NCBI RefSeq assembly: GCF_018596315.1
Contig: NZ_JAHEAG010000004.1
Span: 1 to 64,000, forward strand
Length of the DNA: 64,000 nucleotides
Direction of reading: 5' to 3'
Origin: Bradyrhizobium sp. SRL28
GTDB taxonomy: Bacteria > Pseudomonadota > Alphaproteobacteria > Rhizobiales > Xanthobacteraceae
Positions 19,782 through 28,460 of this stretch are shown here, piece after piece. The notes under the pieces were generated by a model. The model saw only the letters and a list, made by a program, of their open reading frames with translations. It was not told the origin of the DNA and did not search any database. The position numbers and the translations under genes are program-made. The number at the start of each line of letters is the position of its first letter. Within the stretch, counting starts at the first letter, position 1.

Positions 19782-20837
19782 TTGCCAAAAAGCGCATCGG
19801 ATTCACCTTCACTCGCTCCCAGCCGCAAGTTTGACCGCGATATGCAAATTCCGCCCGAGACCCAGGTCGTCATCGACTTCGACGACAACCGCGCCGCTTC
19901 CGCGCTCGTCGGCCCCTACGGCCAAAACCTGGCGCTGGTCGAACGGCGGCTCGGCATCGTCGTCGATTCCCGCGGCAACCACATCACCATCGCCGGCTCC
20001 CGCGACGGCTGCGACGCCGCGCGGCGCGTGCTGGAGACGCTCTATGCACAGGCCTTGCAGGGCCATGATCTCTCGCAGGGCGAGGTCGAAGGCGCGATCC
20101 GCGCCGTGCTCGCACAGGGATCGCTGTTCGAGTACGACGCCAAGACCGCCAAATCGTCGTTCGAGACCATCAATCTGCGCAAGCGTCCGGTGCGCGCACG
20201 CACGGCGGCGCAAGATTCCTACATTCGCGCGTTGAAACGCCACGAGATGGTGTTTGGCGTAGGCCCCGCCGGCACCGGCAAGACATGGCTTGCGGTGGCG
20301 CATGCCGCGCAATTGTTCGAACGCAAGGAAGTCGATCGCATCATCCTGTCGCGGCCCGCGGTCGAGGCCGGTGAGCGGCTCGGCTTCCTGCCCGGCGACC
20401 TCAGGGAAAAGGTCGACCCTTACCTTCGCCCGATCTACGACGCGCTGTACGATTTGATGGATTCGCGCATCGTCGAGCGCGCGCTGCAGGCCGGCGAGAT
20501 CGAGATCGCGCCGCTGGCCTTCATGCGCGGCCGCACGCTCACCAATGCCGTCATCATCCTCGACGAGGCGCAGAACACCACGTCGATGCAGATGAAGATG
20601 TTCCTGACCCGGCTCGGCGAGAACAGCCGCATGATCATCACCGGCGATCCATCGCAGGTCGACCTGCCGCACGGCCAGGCTTCCGGACTTGCCGAGGCCG
20701 TCAAGCTGCTCGACGGCGTCGAGGGCATTGCGCAGGTGAAATTTACCGCGGAAGACGTCATCCGCCATGAACTGGTGGCGCGGATCGTCGCCGCCTATGA
20801 GGGATTGCCGCAGAAGCCGGCAACCGGAAAATCTTGA
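19782..20837 (+). CDS. phoH: PhoH-family ATPase
   Basis: P-loop ATPase of the PhoH/PhoL type, probably an RNA-acting enzyme. Walker A is GVGPAGTGKTWLAVAHAAQ near residue 155-175, Walker B is NAVIILDEAQNTTSMQMK near 255, followed by MIITGDPSQVDLPHGQ. An N-terminal KH-like part (GPYGQNLALVERRLGIVVDS) precedes it. The TTG at 19782 is preceded by GGGAG and gives 351 residues; ATG 19842 is an alternative. It sits next to ybeY as in most bacteria, which suggests a joint role in rRNA maturation or RNA turnover. Confidence 0.92.
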   Translation: MPKSASDSPSLAPSRKFDRDMQIPPETQVVIDFDDNRAASALVGPYGQNLALVERRLGIVVDSRGNHITIAGSRDGCDAARRVLETLYAQALQGHDLSQGEVEGAIRAVLAQGSLFEYDAKTAKSSFETINLRKRPVRARTAAQDSYIRALKRHEMVFGVGPAGTGKTWLAVAHAAQLFERKEVDRIILSRPAVEAGERLGFLPGDLREKVDPYLRPIYDALYDLMDSRIVERALQAGEIEIAPLAFMRGRTLTNAVIILDEAQNTTSMQMKMFLTRLGENSRMIITGDPSQVDLPHGQASGLAEAVKLLDGVEGIAQVKFTAEDVIRHELVARIVAAYEGLPQKPATGKS

Positions 20838-21424
20838 CCCAAGAATCTTCGGCCGTGAACCTGCTGCAGGCAGGTTGCGGCCGTAACCCGAACTCTGAAA
20901 TGCAAAGCGCTGGAACGCCCGTGTCGTCCGCCCTTCCTCTTACCGAGGTTCTCGTCGTCGCCGAGTGCTGGCAGACGGAGCCGGACGCCGAGGCGGTGAT
21001 TCATCGTGCCATCAATGCGGCGGCCGAAATCGCCGATGCCGATGTCGGCGAGGCTGAGCTCGCCGTCATGCTGACCGACGATGCCGGCATCCGCACGCTC
21101 AACAATAACTGGCGCGGCATCGACAAGCCGACCAACGTGCTGTCGTTCCCGGCGCTGCAGCCGACCACGGGCGCACCTCCCGACGTGCCGCGCATGCTCG
21201 GCGATATCGCGATCGCCTATGAGACCACGCGGAAAGAGGCCGATGACGAGGAAAAGCCGTTCGATCATCATCTCAGCCATCTGGCGGTCCACGGCTTCCT
21301 GCATTTGATCGGATACGATCACGAGAAAGACGATGACGCCGAAGCCATGGAAGGTCTCGAACGGGAGATTCTCGCCCAGCTCGGCATTCCCGATCCGTAT
21401 ACGGATCGGGAGCGGGTGGACTGA
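20834..21424 (+). CDS. ybeY: Endoribonuclease YbeY
   Basis: Zinc-dependent single-strand endoribonuclease needed for 16S rRNA 3' maturation and ribosome quality control. The metal site HLAVHGFLHLIGYDH near residues 150-165 fits HxxxHxxxxxH. Upstream are the family blocks LNNNWRGIDKPTNVLSFP and MLGDIAIAYETT. The TTG at 20834 overlaps the phoH stop in TTGA and gives 196 residues; ATG 20900 would give 174, nearer the family average, so the start is open. Confidence 0.93.
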   Translation: MTQESSAVNLLQAGCGRNPNSEMQSAGTPVSSALPLTEVLVVAECWQTEPDAEAVIHRAINAAAEIADADVGEAELAVMLTDDAGIRTLNNNWRGIDKPTNVLSFPALQPTTGAPPDVPRMLGDIAIAYETTRKEADDEEKPFDHHLSHLAVHGFLHLIGYDHEKDDDAEAMEGLEREILAQLGIPDPYTDRERVD

Positions 21425-21425
21425 A

Positions 21426-22544
21426 ATGCCGGACTCCGACCCGATACAGGACAACCCGCGCGACACGCCCAATCTGCCGGTGGTGGTGCAGGAAGGCGAG
21501 GTGCTGCGCCCGGCCGCCGACAGCTGGCTGATGCGCGCGATCCGCACGCTGTTCGGCTGGAAGGCGGGCTCGGTCCGCGCCGATCTCCAGGTCGTACTCG
21601 ACGCCTCCACCCCCGATGACGTCGGCTTTTCCGCCATCGAGCGCACGATGCTGCGCAACATCCTCGGCCTGAACGAGCGGCGGATCGCCGACGTGATGGT
21701 GCATCGCGCCGACATCGTTGCAGTGAAGCGGGATATTCCGCTCGGTGAACTAATGAGCCTGTTCGAAAGCGCGGCGCATTCGCGGCTCGTGGTCTACAAC
21801 GAAACGCTCGACGACCCCGAAGGCATCGTTCACATCCGCGATCTCCTGGCGTTCATGACCGCGAAGGCGCGGGTCGGCGATACGACCAAGCCCAAGCGCA
21901 AGAAGCCGTTCCCGGCCGGCCTCGACCTGCGCGCGGTCGACCTCGCATTGCCGCTGGCGGAGGCCAACATCATCCGCAAGCTGCTGTTTGTGCCGCCGTC
22001 GATGCGGGCGATCGACCTGCTGGCGCAGATGCAGGCCTCGCGCATCCATCTGGCGCTGGTGGTCGACGAATATGGCGGCACCGACGGGCTGGTGTCGATC
22101 GAGGACATCGTCGAGCAGATCGTCGGCGAGATCGACGACGAGCACGACAGCGACGAGCCACCGTCGATCGTCCGACAGGGCGACAACGCATTCATCGCAG
22201 ACGCCCGCGCCAGCCTCGAGGATGCCCGCAAGATGATCGGCGAGGAATTCGTCACCGGCGAGGCCGGCGAGGAAGTCGAGACGCTGGGCGGCTACCTGGT
22301 GGCGCAGGTCGGCCGACTGCCGGTGCGCGGCGAAGTCATTGCGGGTCCGGGCAATTTCGAGATCGAGGTGCTCGACGCCGATCCGCGACGGGTCAAGCGG
22401 CTGCGGATCGGGATTCGGAAAGAGCGGCCGGCGACGCGCGTGACGCGCGAGCGAAGCCGCCGCGAGGCCCCGCCCGATACCAATGTGCCGCCGACCAATG
22501 ACAATACACCGCCGCCCCCCGGTGATGGAGCCGGCTCGCAGTGA
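21426..22544 (+). CDS. corC: CorC/HlyC-type CBS-domain protein
   Basis: Cytoplasmic protein of 372 residues with two CBS domains (roughly 90-150 and 175-235, the second containing HLALVVDEYGGTDGLVSIEDI) and a C-terminal CorC_HlyC transporter-associated domain (ETLGGYLVAQVGRLPVRGE near 300). The family is linked to magnesium/cobalt efflux or tolerance; the older label haemolysin is not supported here since no membrane DUF21 part is present. The ATG at 21426 begins one base after the ybeY stop. The C-terminal tail is rich in proline and arginine. Confidence 0.9.
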   Translation: MPDSDPIQDNPRDTPNLPVVVQEGEVLRPAADSWLMRAIRTLFGWKAGSVRADLQVVLDASTPDDVGFSAIERTMLRNILGLNERRIADVMVHRADIVAVKRDIPLGELMSLFESAAHSRLVVYNETLDDPEGIVHIRDLLAFMTAKARVGDTTKPKRKKPFPAGLDLRAVDLALPLAEANIIRKLLFVPPSMRAIDLLAQMQASRIHLALVVDEYGGTDGLVSIEDIVEQIVGEIDDEHDSDEPPSIVRQGDNAFIADARASLEDARKMIGEEFVTGEAGEEVETLGGYLVAQVGRLPVRGEVIAGPGNFEIEVLDADPRRVKRLRIGIRKERPATRVTRERSRREAPPDTNVPPTNDNTPPPPGDGAGSQ

Positions 22545-24151
22545 TCTCAACCAGCAAATTCCGCGTCGCGGGACTCTCGATCATCCTGGCCTGGGGCTGG
22601 AGGCGTGCGGCAATCGCGCTTGTCGCGGGTGCGATGTCGGCGCTTGCGATGGCGCCGTTCAATGCCTGGCCGGTGCTGTTTGTGACCTTTCCGGTCGCGG
22701 TCTGGCTGATCGACGGGGCGGCAGCCGGAAAACGGCGCGGCGTGCCGGCGGCGGCGATGTCGGGCTTCTGGTTCGGGCTCGGCTATTTCGTGCCCGGGCT
22801 TTACTGGACCGGCAACGCCTTTCTGGTCGACGCGCCGACCTTTGCCTGGCTGATGCCGTTCGCGGTGCTCGGCCTGCCGGCCTACCTTGCCTTATTTCCA
22901 GCGCTCGGCTTCGCGCTGGCGCGCCTGATCTGGACGCGGGATGCTTCGCGGGTGCTGGCGCTCGCGATCGGGCTCACGGTCAGCGAATGGTTGCGTGGCT
23001 ATGTGCTGTCGGGATTCCCGTGGAATGCCTTCGGCTACGCGCTGTCGGAGCCGCTGGCGCTGGCGCAGACGGCGTCGCTGATCGGGCTGTGGGGCATGAC
23101 CTTCCTCAGCGTAGCGATCTTCGCCAGCCCGGCGGCGCTGATCGACGGTTCTTCGCGCGGCCGAAAGCCCTGGATCGCGCCGGTGGCGGCGCTGTCGCTG
23201 CTGGTGGTGATGGGTGTCTACGGCGCCGTGCGGCTGTCGCTGCAGCCGACCGCATTGACCAAAGTCAGGCTGCGCATCATGCAGCCGAACCTGCAGCAGG
23301 ACGTCAAATTCAACTACGCCGCAAAGGCGGAGGTGATGCAGAAATACCTGACGCTTTCCGACCGCGCTTCAGGACCGCAATCCACCGGCGTGCGCGACGC
23401 CCAGATCCTGATCTGGCCGGAATCGGCTTTCCCGTTTTTCCTGACGCGGGAAGCCGACGCAATGGCGCAGATCGCCGAGCTCCTGCCCAAGGGTACCGTG
23501 CTGATGACCGGATCGGTGCGCGCCCCGGACGGACCGCCCGGCGCCCGCGTCCGCCGTGCCTATAACTCGATATATGTGATCGACCATGACGGTGGTGTGC
23601 TGTCGGTTTACGACAAGCTGCATCTGGTGCCGTTCGGCGAATACCTGCCGTTTCAGGAGTGGATGGAAAAGCTCGGCTTCGTGCAGCTAACAAAAGTGCA
23701 CGGTGGCTTTATTCCAGGCACGCGGCGCCAGACGATGGAGATACCGAATGCGCCGAGCGCGCTACCGCTGATTTGTTACGAGGCGATTTTTCCCGGAAAT
23801 GTTGCGGCGCGTGACGATCGCCCCGGCTGGATCATCAACCTGACCAATGACGGCTGGTTCGGAAATTCGACGGGCCCCTATCAGCACCTGCAGCAGGCGC
23901 GCCTGCGTGCGATCGAGGAAGGGCTGCCGATGGTGCGCGCCGCCAACACCGGCATCTCGGCGGTGATCGATCCCTCGGGCCGAATTGTGGCACGGCTCGG
24001 CCTCGGCATCGAAGGCGTGTTGGATGCCAGCCTGCCGTCGGCGCTGCCGCCGACGGTTTATACTCGTTTTGGAGATATCCCGGCTGCCATCATCGTGGCC
24101 GGCGCACTCCTGCTTGTCGTCCGTCGCCGCGTTGCGAAGCGCGCCGACTGA
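22541..24151 (+). CDS. lnt: Apolipoprotein N-acyltransferase
   Basis: Inner membrane enzyme adding the third acyl chain to outer membrane lipoproteins. The first ~210 of 536 residues form membrane helices (MSALAMAPFNAWPVLFVTF, WLMPFAVLGLPAYLALFPA and others) and the rest is a nitrilase domain. The catalytic glutamate is in LIWPESAFPFFL, the lysine in YDKLHLVPFGEYLP and the cysteine in LICYEAIFPGNV. The GTG at 22541 overlaps the corC stop by four bases, so translation is coupled. In Sinorhizobium the orthologue was described as the acid tolerance gene actA. Confidence 0.94.
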   Translation: MISTSKFRVAGLSIILAWGWRRAAIALVAGAMSALAMAPFNAWPVLFVTFPVAVWLIDGAAAGKRRGVPAAAMSGFWFGLGYFVPGLYWTGNAFLVDAPTFAWLMPFAVLGLPAYLALFPALGFALARLIWTRDASRVLALAIGLTVSEWLRGYVLSGFPWNAFGYALSEPLALAQTASLIGLWGMTFLSVAIFASPAALIDGSSRGRKPWIAPVAALSLLVVMGVYGAVRLSLQPTALTKVRLRIMQPNLQQDVKFNYAAKAEVMQKYLTLSDRASGPQSTGVRDAQILIWPESAFPFFLTREADAMAQIAELLPKGTVLMTGSVRAPDGPPGARVRRAYNSIYVIDHDGGVLSVYDKLHLVPFGEYLPFQEWMEKLGFVQLTKVHGGFIPGTRRQTMEIPNAPSALPLICYEAIFPGNVAARDDRPGWIINLTNDGWFGNSTGPYQHLQQARLRAIEEGLPMVRAANTGISAVIDPSGRIVARLGLGIEGVLDASLPSALPPTVYTRFGDIPAAIIVAGALLLVVRRRVAKRAD

Positions 24152-24396
24152 GATTTACGCGTCACAGGTTGTCACTGGTTTACTAAAAAACGCTGACTGC
24201 GTGGTTCCGCCAGTTGACAGACAGCCTGCGATTCGCTTTCTGCGGTTGCAAGCCAAGAACAACAACCAGTCACTTCATTGCTCAGATCGTCCGCAATTCT
24301 ACCCGATCCTTCGAGCAGGATATGACGGTCACGGCGCGCATGAGGCATGTCCTTCCACTGCCTCATTCCCGGCGCGCGATCTCAGGAGTGATCTAG

Positions 24397-24813
24397 ATGT
24401 CCACCAAAGCGCCCAATCCGGTTGACAAATATGTCGGCAGCCGCGTCCGGATGCGCCGCATCATGCTGGGCATGAGCCAGGAAAAACTGGGCGAAGCGCT
24501 CGGCCTCACCTTCCAGCAGGTTCAGAAATACGAAAAAGGAACCAACCGGGTCGGCGCCAGCCGCCTGCAGCAGATATCCGAAATATTGCAGGTACCTGTG
24601 TCGTTTCTGTTCGATGGCGGGCCGAGCGGCGCGGTGAATGGCGCGGGGTTCGGCGAAGGCGCCTCCCCGGCTTATGTGTCCGATTTCCTCGCGACATCAG
24701 AGGGTCTCGCGCTGACGCGCGCGTTCACGCGCATCGGCGATTCCAAAATGCGGCGCTCGATCGTCGAGCTGGTCGAGCAGATCGCGTCGCGCGACGGCCC
24801 CGACCCGCGCTGA
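24397..24813 (+). CDS. XRE-family helix-turn-helix regulator (PhrR-like)
   Basis: A 138-residue DNA-binding protein with a Cro/CI-type HTH at residues 10-65: SRVRMRRIMLGMSQEKLGEA, then FQQVQKYEKGTNRVGASRL. The C-terminal half has no recognised ligand domain. It stands downstream of lnt as phrR does in Sinorhizobium, where it is pH-regulated; applying that role here is inference. The ATG at 24397 follows CAGGAG. The 245-base gap after lnt suggests its own promoter. Confidence 0.87.
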   Translation: MSTKAPNPVDKYVGSRVRMRRIMLGMSQEKLGEALGLTFQQVQKYEKGTNRVGASRLQQISEILQVPVSFLFDGGPSGAVNGAGFGEGASPAYVSDFLATSEGLALTRAFTRIGDSKMRRSIVELVEQIASRDGPDPR

Positions 24814-24913
24814 TTCTCATCCGCGCCGGTTTGAGAATTTCGTATTCTGGAATATGCCATCATTTCCCGATGCGAAATTGCGCATCTTGGAATGACGCTG
24901 TATCGGATACGAC

Positions 24914-26041
24914 ATGACGACAGCCAATCCGTTCGATGCCACGCCGATCCTCGAGGGCATCCGCCGCTGGGTCGAGATCGAGACCCCGACCGAAGCGCCC
25001 GAGCAGGTCAACAAGCTCGCCGACCTCGTCGCTGACGGCTATCGCGGTCTGCCCGCGACCATGGAGCGGATCGCCGGGCACTCCGGCTGCGGCGACCATC
25101 TGGTGGCGCGCTCGTCATGGGGGCAGGACGCACCGGGAATCCTGGTGCTGAGCCATCTCGATACGGTGCATCCGCTTGGATTCATCAATCGCCTGCCGTT
25201 CCGTATCTCGGGCGACAGCGCTTTCGGCCCGGGCATCTACGACATGAAGGGTGGCGCCTATCTCGCCTATCATGCATTTCGGCAGGCTTGCGCCGACGGC
25301 TCGCGGCCGTCGCTCGGCATCACCCAGCTCTATGTCTCCGATGAGGAGATCGGCAGCCCGACGTCGCGCGCGCTGATTGAGAGCGAGGGCAGAAAGGCGA
25401 AATATGTGCTGGTCACCGAACCGGCGCGCGACGGCGGAAAGATCGTGACGGGGCGCAAGGGCGTCGGGCGCTTTGAGGTCTTCATCAAGGGCGTGCCCTC
25501 GCATGCCGGCACCAGGCCCGAGGACGGCCGCAGCGCCATCCGCGAACTCGGCAATGTCATCCAGACGCTGGAGGCGATGAACGATCTGGCGCGCGGCATC
25601 ACCGTCAATGTCGGCGTGGTCCGCGGCGGCACACGGTCGAACGTGATTGCGGAGGAGGCCTATGCCGAGGTCGATTTGCGCGTGCCGACGATTTCGGATT
25701 CCGACGAGCTCACGGCGAAAATCCTCAATCTGAAATCGCGCACCGAGGGTGTCACCGTCAAGGTGATCGGCGAGCTGAACCGTCCGCCGTACGAAAAGAG
25801 CAATGCCGGCGCCGCGCTCTACGAGCATGCCAGGACGATTGCGGCGGAGATCGGTTTCGACCTGGTCGATACGTCGACCGGCGGCGGCTCCGACGGCAAT
25901 TTCACCGCGCCGCATACCGCAACGCTGGACGGGCTCGGCGTCGACGGCCAGGGCGCACATACCCATTACGAGCAGATGTACATCTCCTCGATCGAGCCGA
26001 GAGCGCGGCTGTTGTATCGTCTGTACCAGACACTGCGATGA
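24914..26041 (+). CDS. M20-family metallopeptidase (carboxypeptidase G2-like)
   Basis: Zinc amidohydrolase or peptidase of 375 residues in the ArgE/DapE/CPG2 family. Metal ligands are visible in LVLSHLDTVHPLG (residue ~78), YDMKGGAYLAYHA (~110, bridging aspartate) and LYVSDEEIGS (~140, catalytic glutamate pair), with the distal histidine in GAHTHYEQMYI near 350. The dimerisation domain sits between residues 180 and 290 (IKGVPSHAGTRPEDGRSA). No signal peptide. Its stop overlaps the trmB start. The substrate is unknown; glutamate-type or N-acyl amino acids are usual. Confidence 0.87.
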   Translation: MTTANPFDATPILEGIRRWVEIETPTEAPEQVNKLADLVADGYRGLPATMERIAGHSGCGDHLVARSSWGQDAPGILVLSHLDTVHPLGFINRLPFRISGDSAFGPGIYDMKGGAYLAYHAFRQACADGSRPSLGITQLYVSDEEIGSPTSRALIESEGRKAKYVLVTEPARDGGKIVTGRKGVGRFEVFIKGVPSHAGTRPEDGRSAIRELGNVIQTLEAMNDLARGITVNVGVVRGGTRSNVIAEEAYAEVDLRVPTISDSDELTAKILNLKSRTEGVTVKVIGELNRPPYEKSNAGAALYEHARTIAAEIGFDLVDTSTGGGSDGNFTAPHTATLDGLGVDGQGAHTHYEQMYISSIEPRARLLYRLYQTLR

Positions 26042-26781
26042 TGACTGCACCGCGCGATACCGGCGACCGCGACGCGCCGCCGGATGACGGCGCGTCGGCA
26101 CATGCGCGCGGCTCGTTCTTCGGTCGCCGCAAGGGCCACAAGCTCCGCATCCATCAGGCCGACCTGATCGACAATCTGCTGCCGCATCTGGCGCTCGACA
26201 TCGGAGCGCCCGCGCCGGCGCGGCTTGCCGAGCTGTTCGATGGCGAAATCGAGGATGTCAAACTCGAAATCGGATTCGGCGGCGGCGAACATCTGATCGC
26301 GGAGGCGCAAGCCTTTCCCGACATCGGGTTCATCGGCTGCGAGCCCTATGTCAACGGCATGGCGAAAATCCTGACGCAGATCGAGGCCCACAACATCAGC
26401 AACATCCGCCTCTATGCCGGCGATGCCGCGGAGTTGCTGGCCTGGGCCCCGCCGCGCTCGCTGGCGCGGATCGACCTGATCCATCCCGATCCTTGGCCGA
26501 AGCGGCGGCACTGGAAGCGGCGCTTCGTGCAGGACGCAACGGTCAACGCGATGGCGCGCATCCTGAAAGACGGCGGCGAGTTTCGGTTCGTCAGCGACAT
26601 CGACGATTACTGCGCGTGGACGCTGGCGCATCTGATGCGCAGCTCCGATTTTCTCTGGACTGCGGAGCGCGCCGCCGACTGGCAAAAGCCGTGGGACGGC
26701 TACACCATGACGCGCTACGGCCGCAAAGCCGAGCGCGAAGGACGCGTGGCGGCGTATTTGCGGTTTCGGCGGGTGGGCTAG
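26038..26781 (+). CDS. trmB: tRNA (guanine-N7)-methyltransferase
   Basis: SAM-dependent enzyme making m7G46 in the variable loop of tRNAs. The SAM site is EIGFGGGEHLIAEAQAFP near residue 78-95 and the catalytic and tRNA-binding segment is LIHPDPWPKRRHWKRRFV near 145-160, both hallmarks. The product is 247 residues, with a charged N-terminal extension. The ATG at 26038 overlaps the M20 peptidase stop in ATGATGA, implying translational coupling. Confidence 0.94.
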   Translation: MMTAPRDTGDRDAPPDDGASAHARGSFFGRRKGHKLRIHQADLIDNLLPHLALDIGAPAPARLAELFDGEIEDVKLEIGFGGGEHLIAEAQAFPDIGFIGCEPYVNGMAKILTQIEAHNISNIRLYAGDAAELLAWAPPRSLARIDLIHPDPWPKRRHWKRRFVQDATVNAMARILKDGGEFRFVSDIDDYCAWTLAHLMRSSDFLWTAERAADWQKPWDGYTMTRYGRKAEREGRVAAYLRFRRVG

Positions 26782-26785
26782 GTGC

Positions 26786-26909
26786 CGTCATTCCGGGGCG
26801 CGCGAAGCACGAGCCCGGAATCCATCGGGCCACATCGCAGGCGGAGAAATGGATTCTCTGATGTGCAATTGCACATCATAGCTCGCGCTACGCGCGCCCC
26901 GGAATGACG
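26786..26909. repeat. Intergenic inverted repeat, family E
   Basis: Ends read CGTCATTCCGGGGCGCGCG and CGCGCGCCCCGGAATGACG, perfectly complementary over 19 bases, with an inner TGTGCAATTGCACA palindrome near 26860. It follows trmB directly and could fold into a long stem at the transcript end. Confidence 0.85.
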
Positions 26910-26933
26910 AGCCGCTATTGATTGCCCATCTTC

Positions 26934-27030
26934 GCGTTCTTCAAACGCGAAGCGTTTGCGCAAGGGAGCTCGCGACAAAATTGCAAAGCAATTTTGCGCT
27001 GAAGCGACGAAGCTGCGCTCGCAATGACGA
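26934..27030. repeat. Intergenic repeat, family A, reverse orientation
   Basis: Contains CTCGCGACAAAATTGCAAAG, then the partner CAATTTTGCGCTGAAGCGAC, and ends GCTCGCAATGACG. The same core appears inverted at 3557-3614. It lies between the convergent trmB and DUF2336 genes. Confidence 0.75.
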
Positions 27031-27049
27031 GCGAACCGATAAGGCGCGA

Positions 27050-28120
27050 TTACCGCGTCTTCCAGAACGCGACGACGCGCTGGGCGGTCGAGGGCATCAG
27101 GCGAACGTAGTTCACCCGCGCGTTTTCGATGTCGGCGGGGGATGCGGTCCGATTCGGACCGAGCCGAAGCAGGATCAGCGCGCGAACGGTCGCCCATTCG
27201 ATATCGATGGATTTCCCGGCGATCAGGATCGGATCGTAGCGATCGCCGCTGATCAGGCGGTCGAGGGTTTCGATCTTGACGCCGGTCATCGCCGACAGCG
27301 CGGCGACCGACTCCTCGTATTTGAAGGCCCTGGCAAAATTGAGCAATGCGCCTTCGCCGAGCATGCCTTCGCGGTGGAGCTTCAGCACGGTGCGCTGCGC
27401 CGGCATGAAGTCGCGCCGCTCCTCGCGTTCGGACGGGCCGGTGATCGCAGTCATCGCCTGCTTGATGTCGGCCTGCCGTTCGGGCTTGACGACCTGGAAC
27501 AGGCGGCGACGGACGACGTCGATGGAGCCGGACAGCAGGTCCTTCAATTGCGTTGGTGACAGATCGTCGCGCTGGCCGAGCCTGATGGTCAGCACGCCAT
27601 CCTGGCCGGCGCGCTTGATCAGCGTCGAATAGCTGTTCTCCGAGAAGGCTGCGCCCGCATTGCCGGCGGCGCGCCTGATCACGTCGCGCTCGCCGCGGGC
27701 AACGATGACGTCGGTGAGATCGGTTGAAAGCGTGGGCCGCTCCGCCATCGCCAGCAGATGGCCCTGGCCCTTCATCGACGCAATTTCGATCAGCATTTTT
27801 TCGTCGATGAGCGGCGAGCGGCGCAGCAGCGGGCCTGCGATGGCAATTTCATCGTCATGGGCGAGTTGGCCGACCAAACCACGCGGCGCGTTCGCCAGCA
27901 TCGACAAGCGCTCGGCCAGCTCGGCGCGCTCGGCCAGTTCGGCATGCGGGACGAGACTGGTCAGGACACCGTCGAACAGATCGACATGATCGGAGCGGAA
28001 GCTCGCCGCACCCTGCAGGAAAAGCTCGCTGATGCGGCGCGCGGCATCGGCACGGCGCTTGGGGTCGCCGCGACTGATGATGTCGTCGAGTTCCGGGATC
28101 AGCGATGGTGAAATTATCAT
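27050..28120 (-). CDS. DUF2336-domain protein
   Basis: Alpha-helical protein of 356 residues carrying the DUF2336 family, common in alphaproteobacteria and of unknown biochemical role; it is predicted to be cytoplasmic. Visible features are repeated HEAT-like helix pairs such as LAERAELAERLSMLANAPRG and DVIVARGERDVIRRAAGNAG, without enzyme motifs. ATG 28120 (MIISPSLIPELDD) is preferred to the upstream codon at 28171, which would add a proline-rich stub. It is divergent from the rimP operon. Confidence 0.8.
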   Translation of the reverse strand: MIISPSLIPELDDIISRGDPKRRADAARRISELFLQGAASFRSDHVDLFDGVLTSLVPHAELAERAELAERLSMLANAPRGLVGQLAHDDEIAIAGPLLRRSPLIDEKMLIEIASMKGQGHLLAMAERPTLSTDLTDVIVARGERDVIRRAAGNAGAAFSENSYSTLIKRAGQDGVLTIRLGQRDDLSPTQLKDLLSGSIDVVRRRLFQVVKPERQADIKQAMTAITGPSEREERRDFMPAQRTVLKLHREGMLGEGALLNFARAFKYEESVAALSAMTGVKIETLDRLISGDRYDPILIAGKSIDIEWATVRALILLRLGPNRTASPADIENARVNYVRLMPSTAQRVVAFWKTR

Positions 28121-28460
28121 AAACCCGCCCAAACCGGCCTGAATTGGCTGGTTTTCGGGAAATCTAGGCACCGTTCATGAATGAAGGGTTAGATTTTGCC
28201 TCCCCACTCAAAGCTTGGCAAAATCGGACTTAACGGGATCGCGGGCCTTGTCGGATTGCGGAAAAACCGCTATATCCGCGGCAACTTATGGTTCTCATAC
28301 GATCGCGTATTGAGAGTGGGCCCCCCGGGACCCGCTCTTTTTTATTACCTGAACCTGCCCTGCCCAGAATGGGGCGTCAGGCGCGGTTCGGGGAGCCGGC
28401 CGGACTGCCGGTTAAGGCCCGGCCTAAACCCATGCAAGTAAGACGCTTTTGACCCTGGAC
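28121..28460. other. rimP operon leader region
   Basis: The 340 bases between the DUF2336 start and rimP hold no believable gene. They include the attenuator-like hairpin at 28313-28343 and a GC-rich stretch near 28380-28430 with several short complementary runs (GGCCGGACTGCCGGTTAAGG, then CCCGGCC). I searched it for an initiator tRNA, which precedes rimP in enteric bacteria, and found none. Confidence 0.6.
28313..28343 (+). terminator. GC hairpin with T-run in the rimP leader
   Basis: AGAGTGGG at 28313-28320 pairs with CCCGCTCT at 28331-28338 with one G-U pair, around a CCCCCCGGGA loop, and is followed by a run of six T to 28343. This is a classic intrinsic terminator shape. It lies about 120 bases before the rimP start and inside the expected leader, so it may act as an attenuator of the operon. 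Confidence 0.65.

Noticed and set aside
24814..24913. Possible SAM riboswitch ahead of the M20 peptidase gene
   Set aside because: I looked for one because metK is expected nearby in relatives, but no matching conserved core or pseudoknot arms were seen.
28344..28460. Possible initiator tRNA before rimP
   Set aside because: No cloverleaf or CAT anticodon arm with matching acceptor stem could be found.
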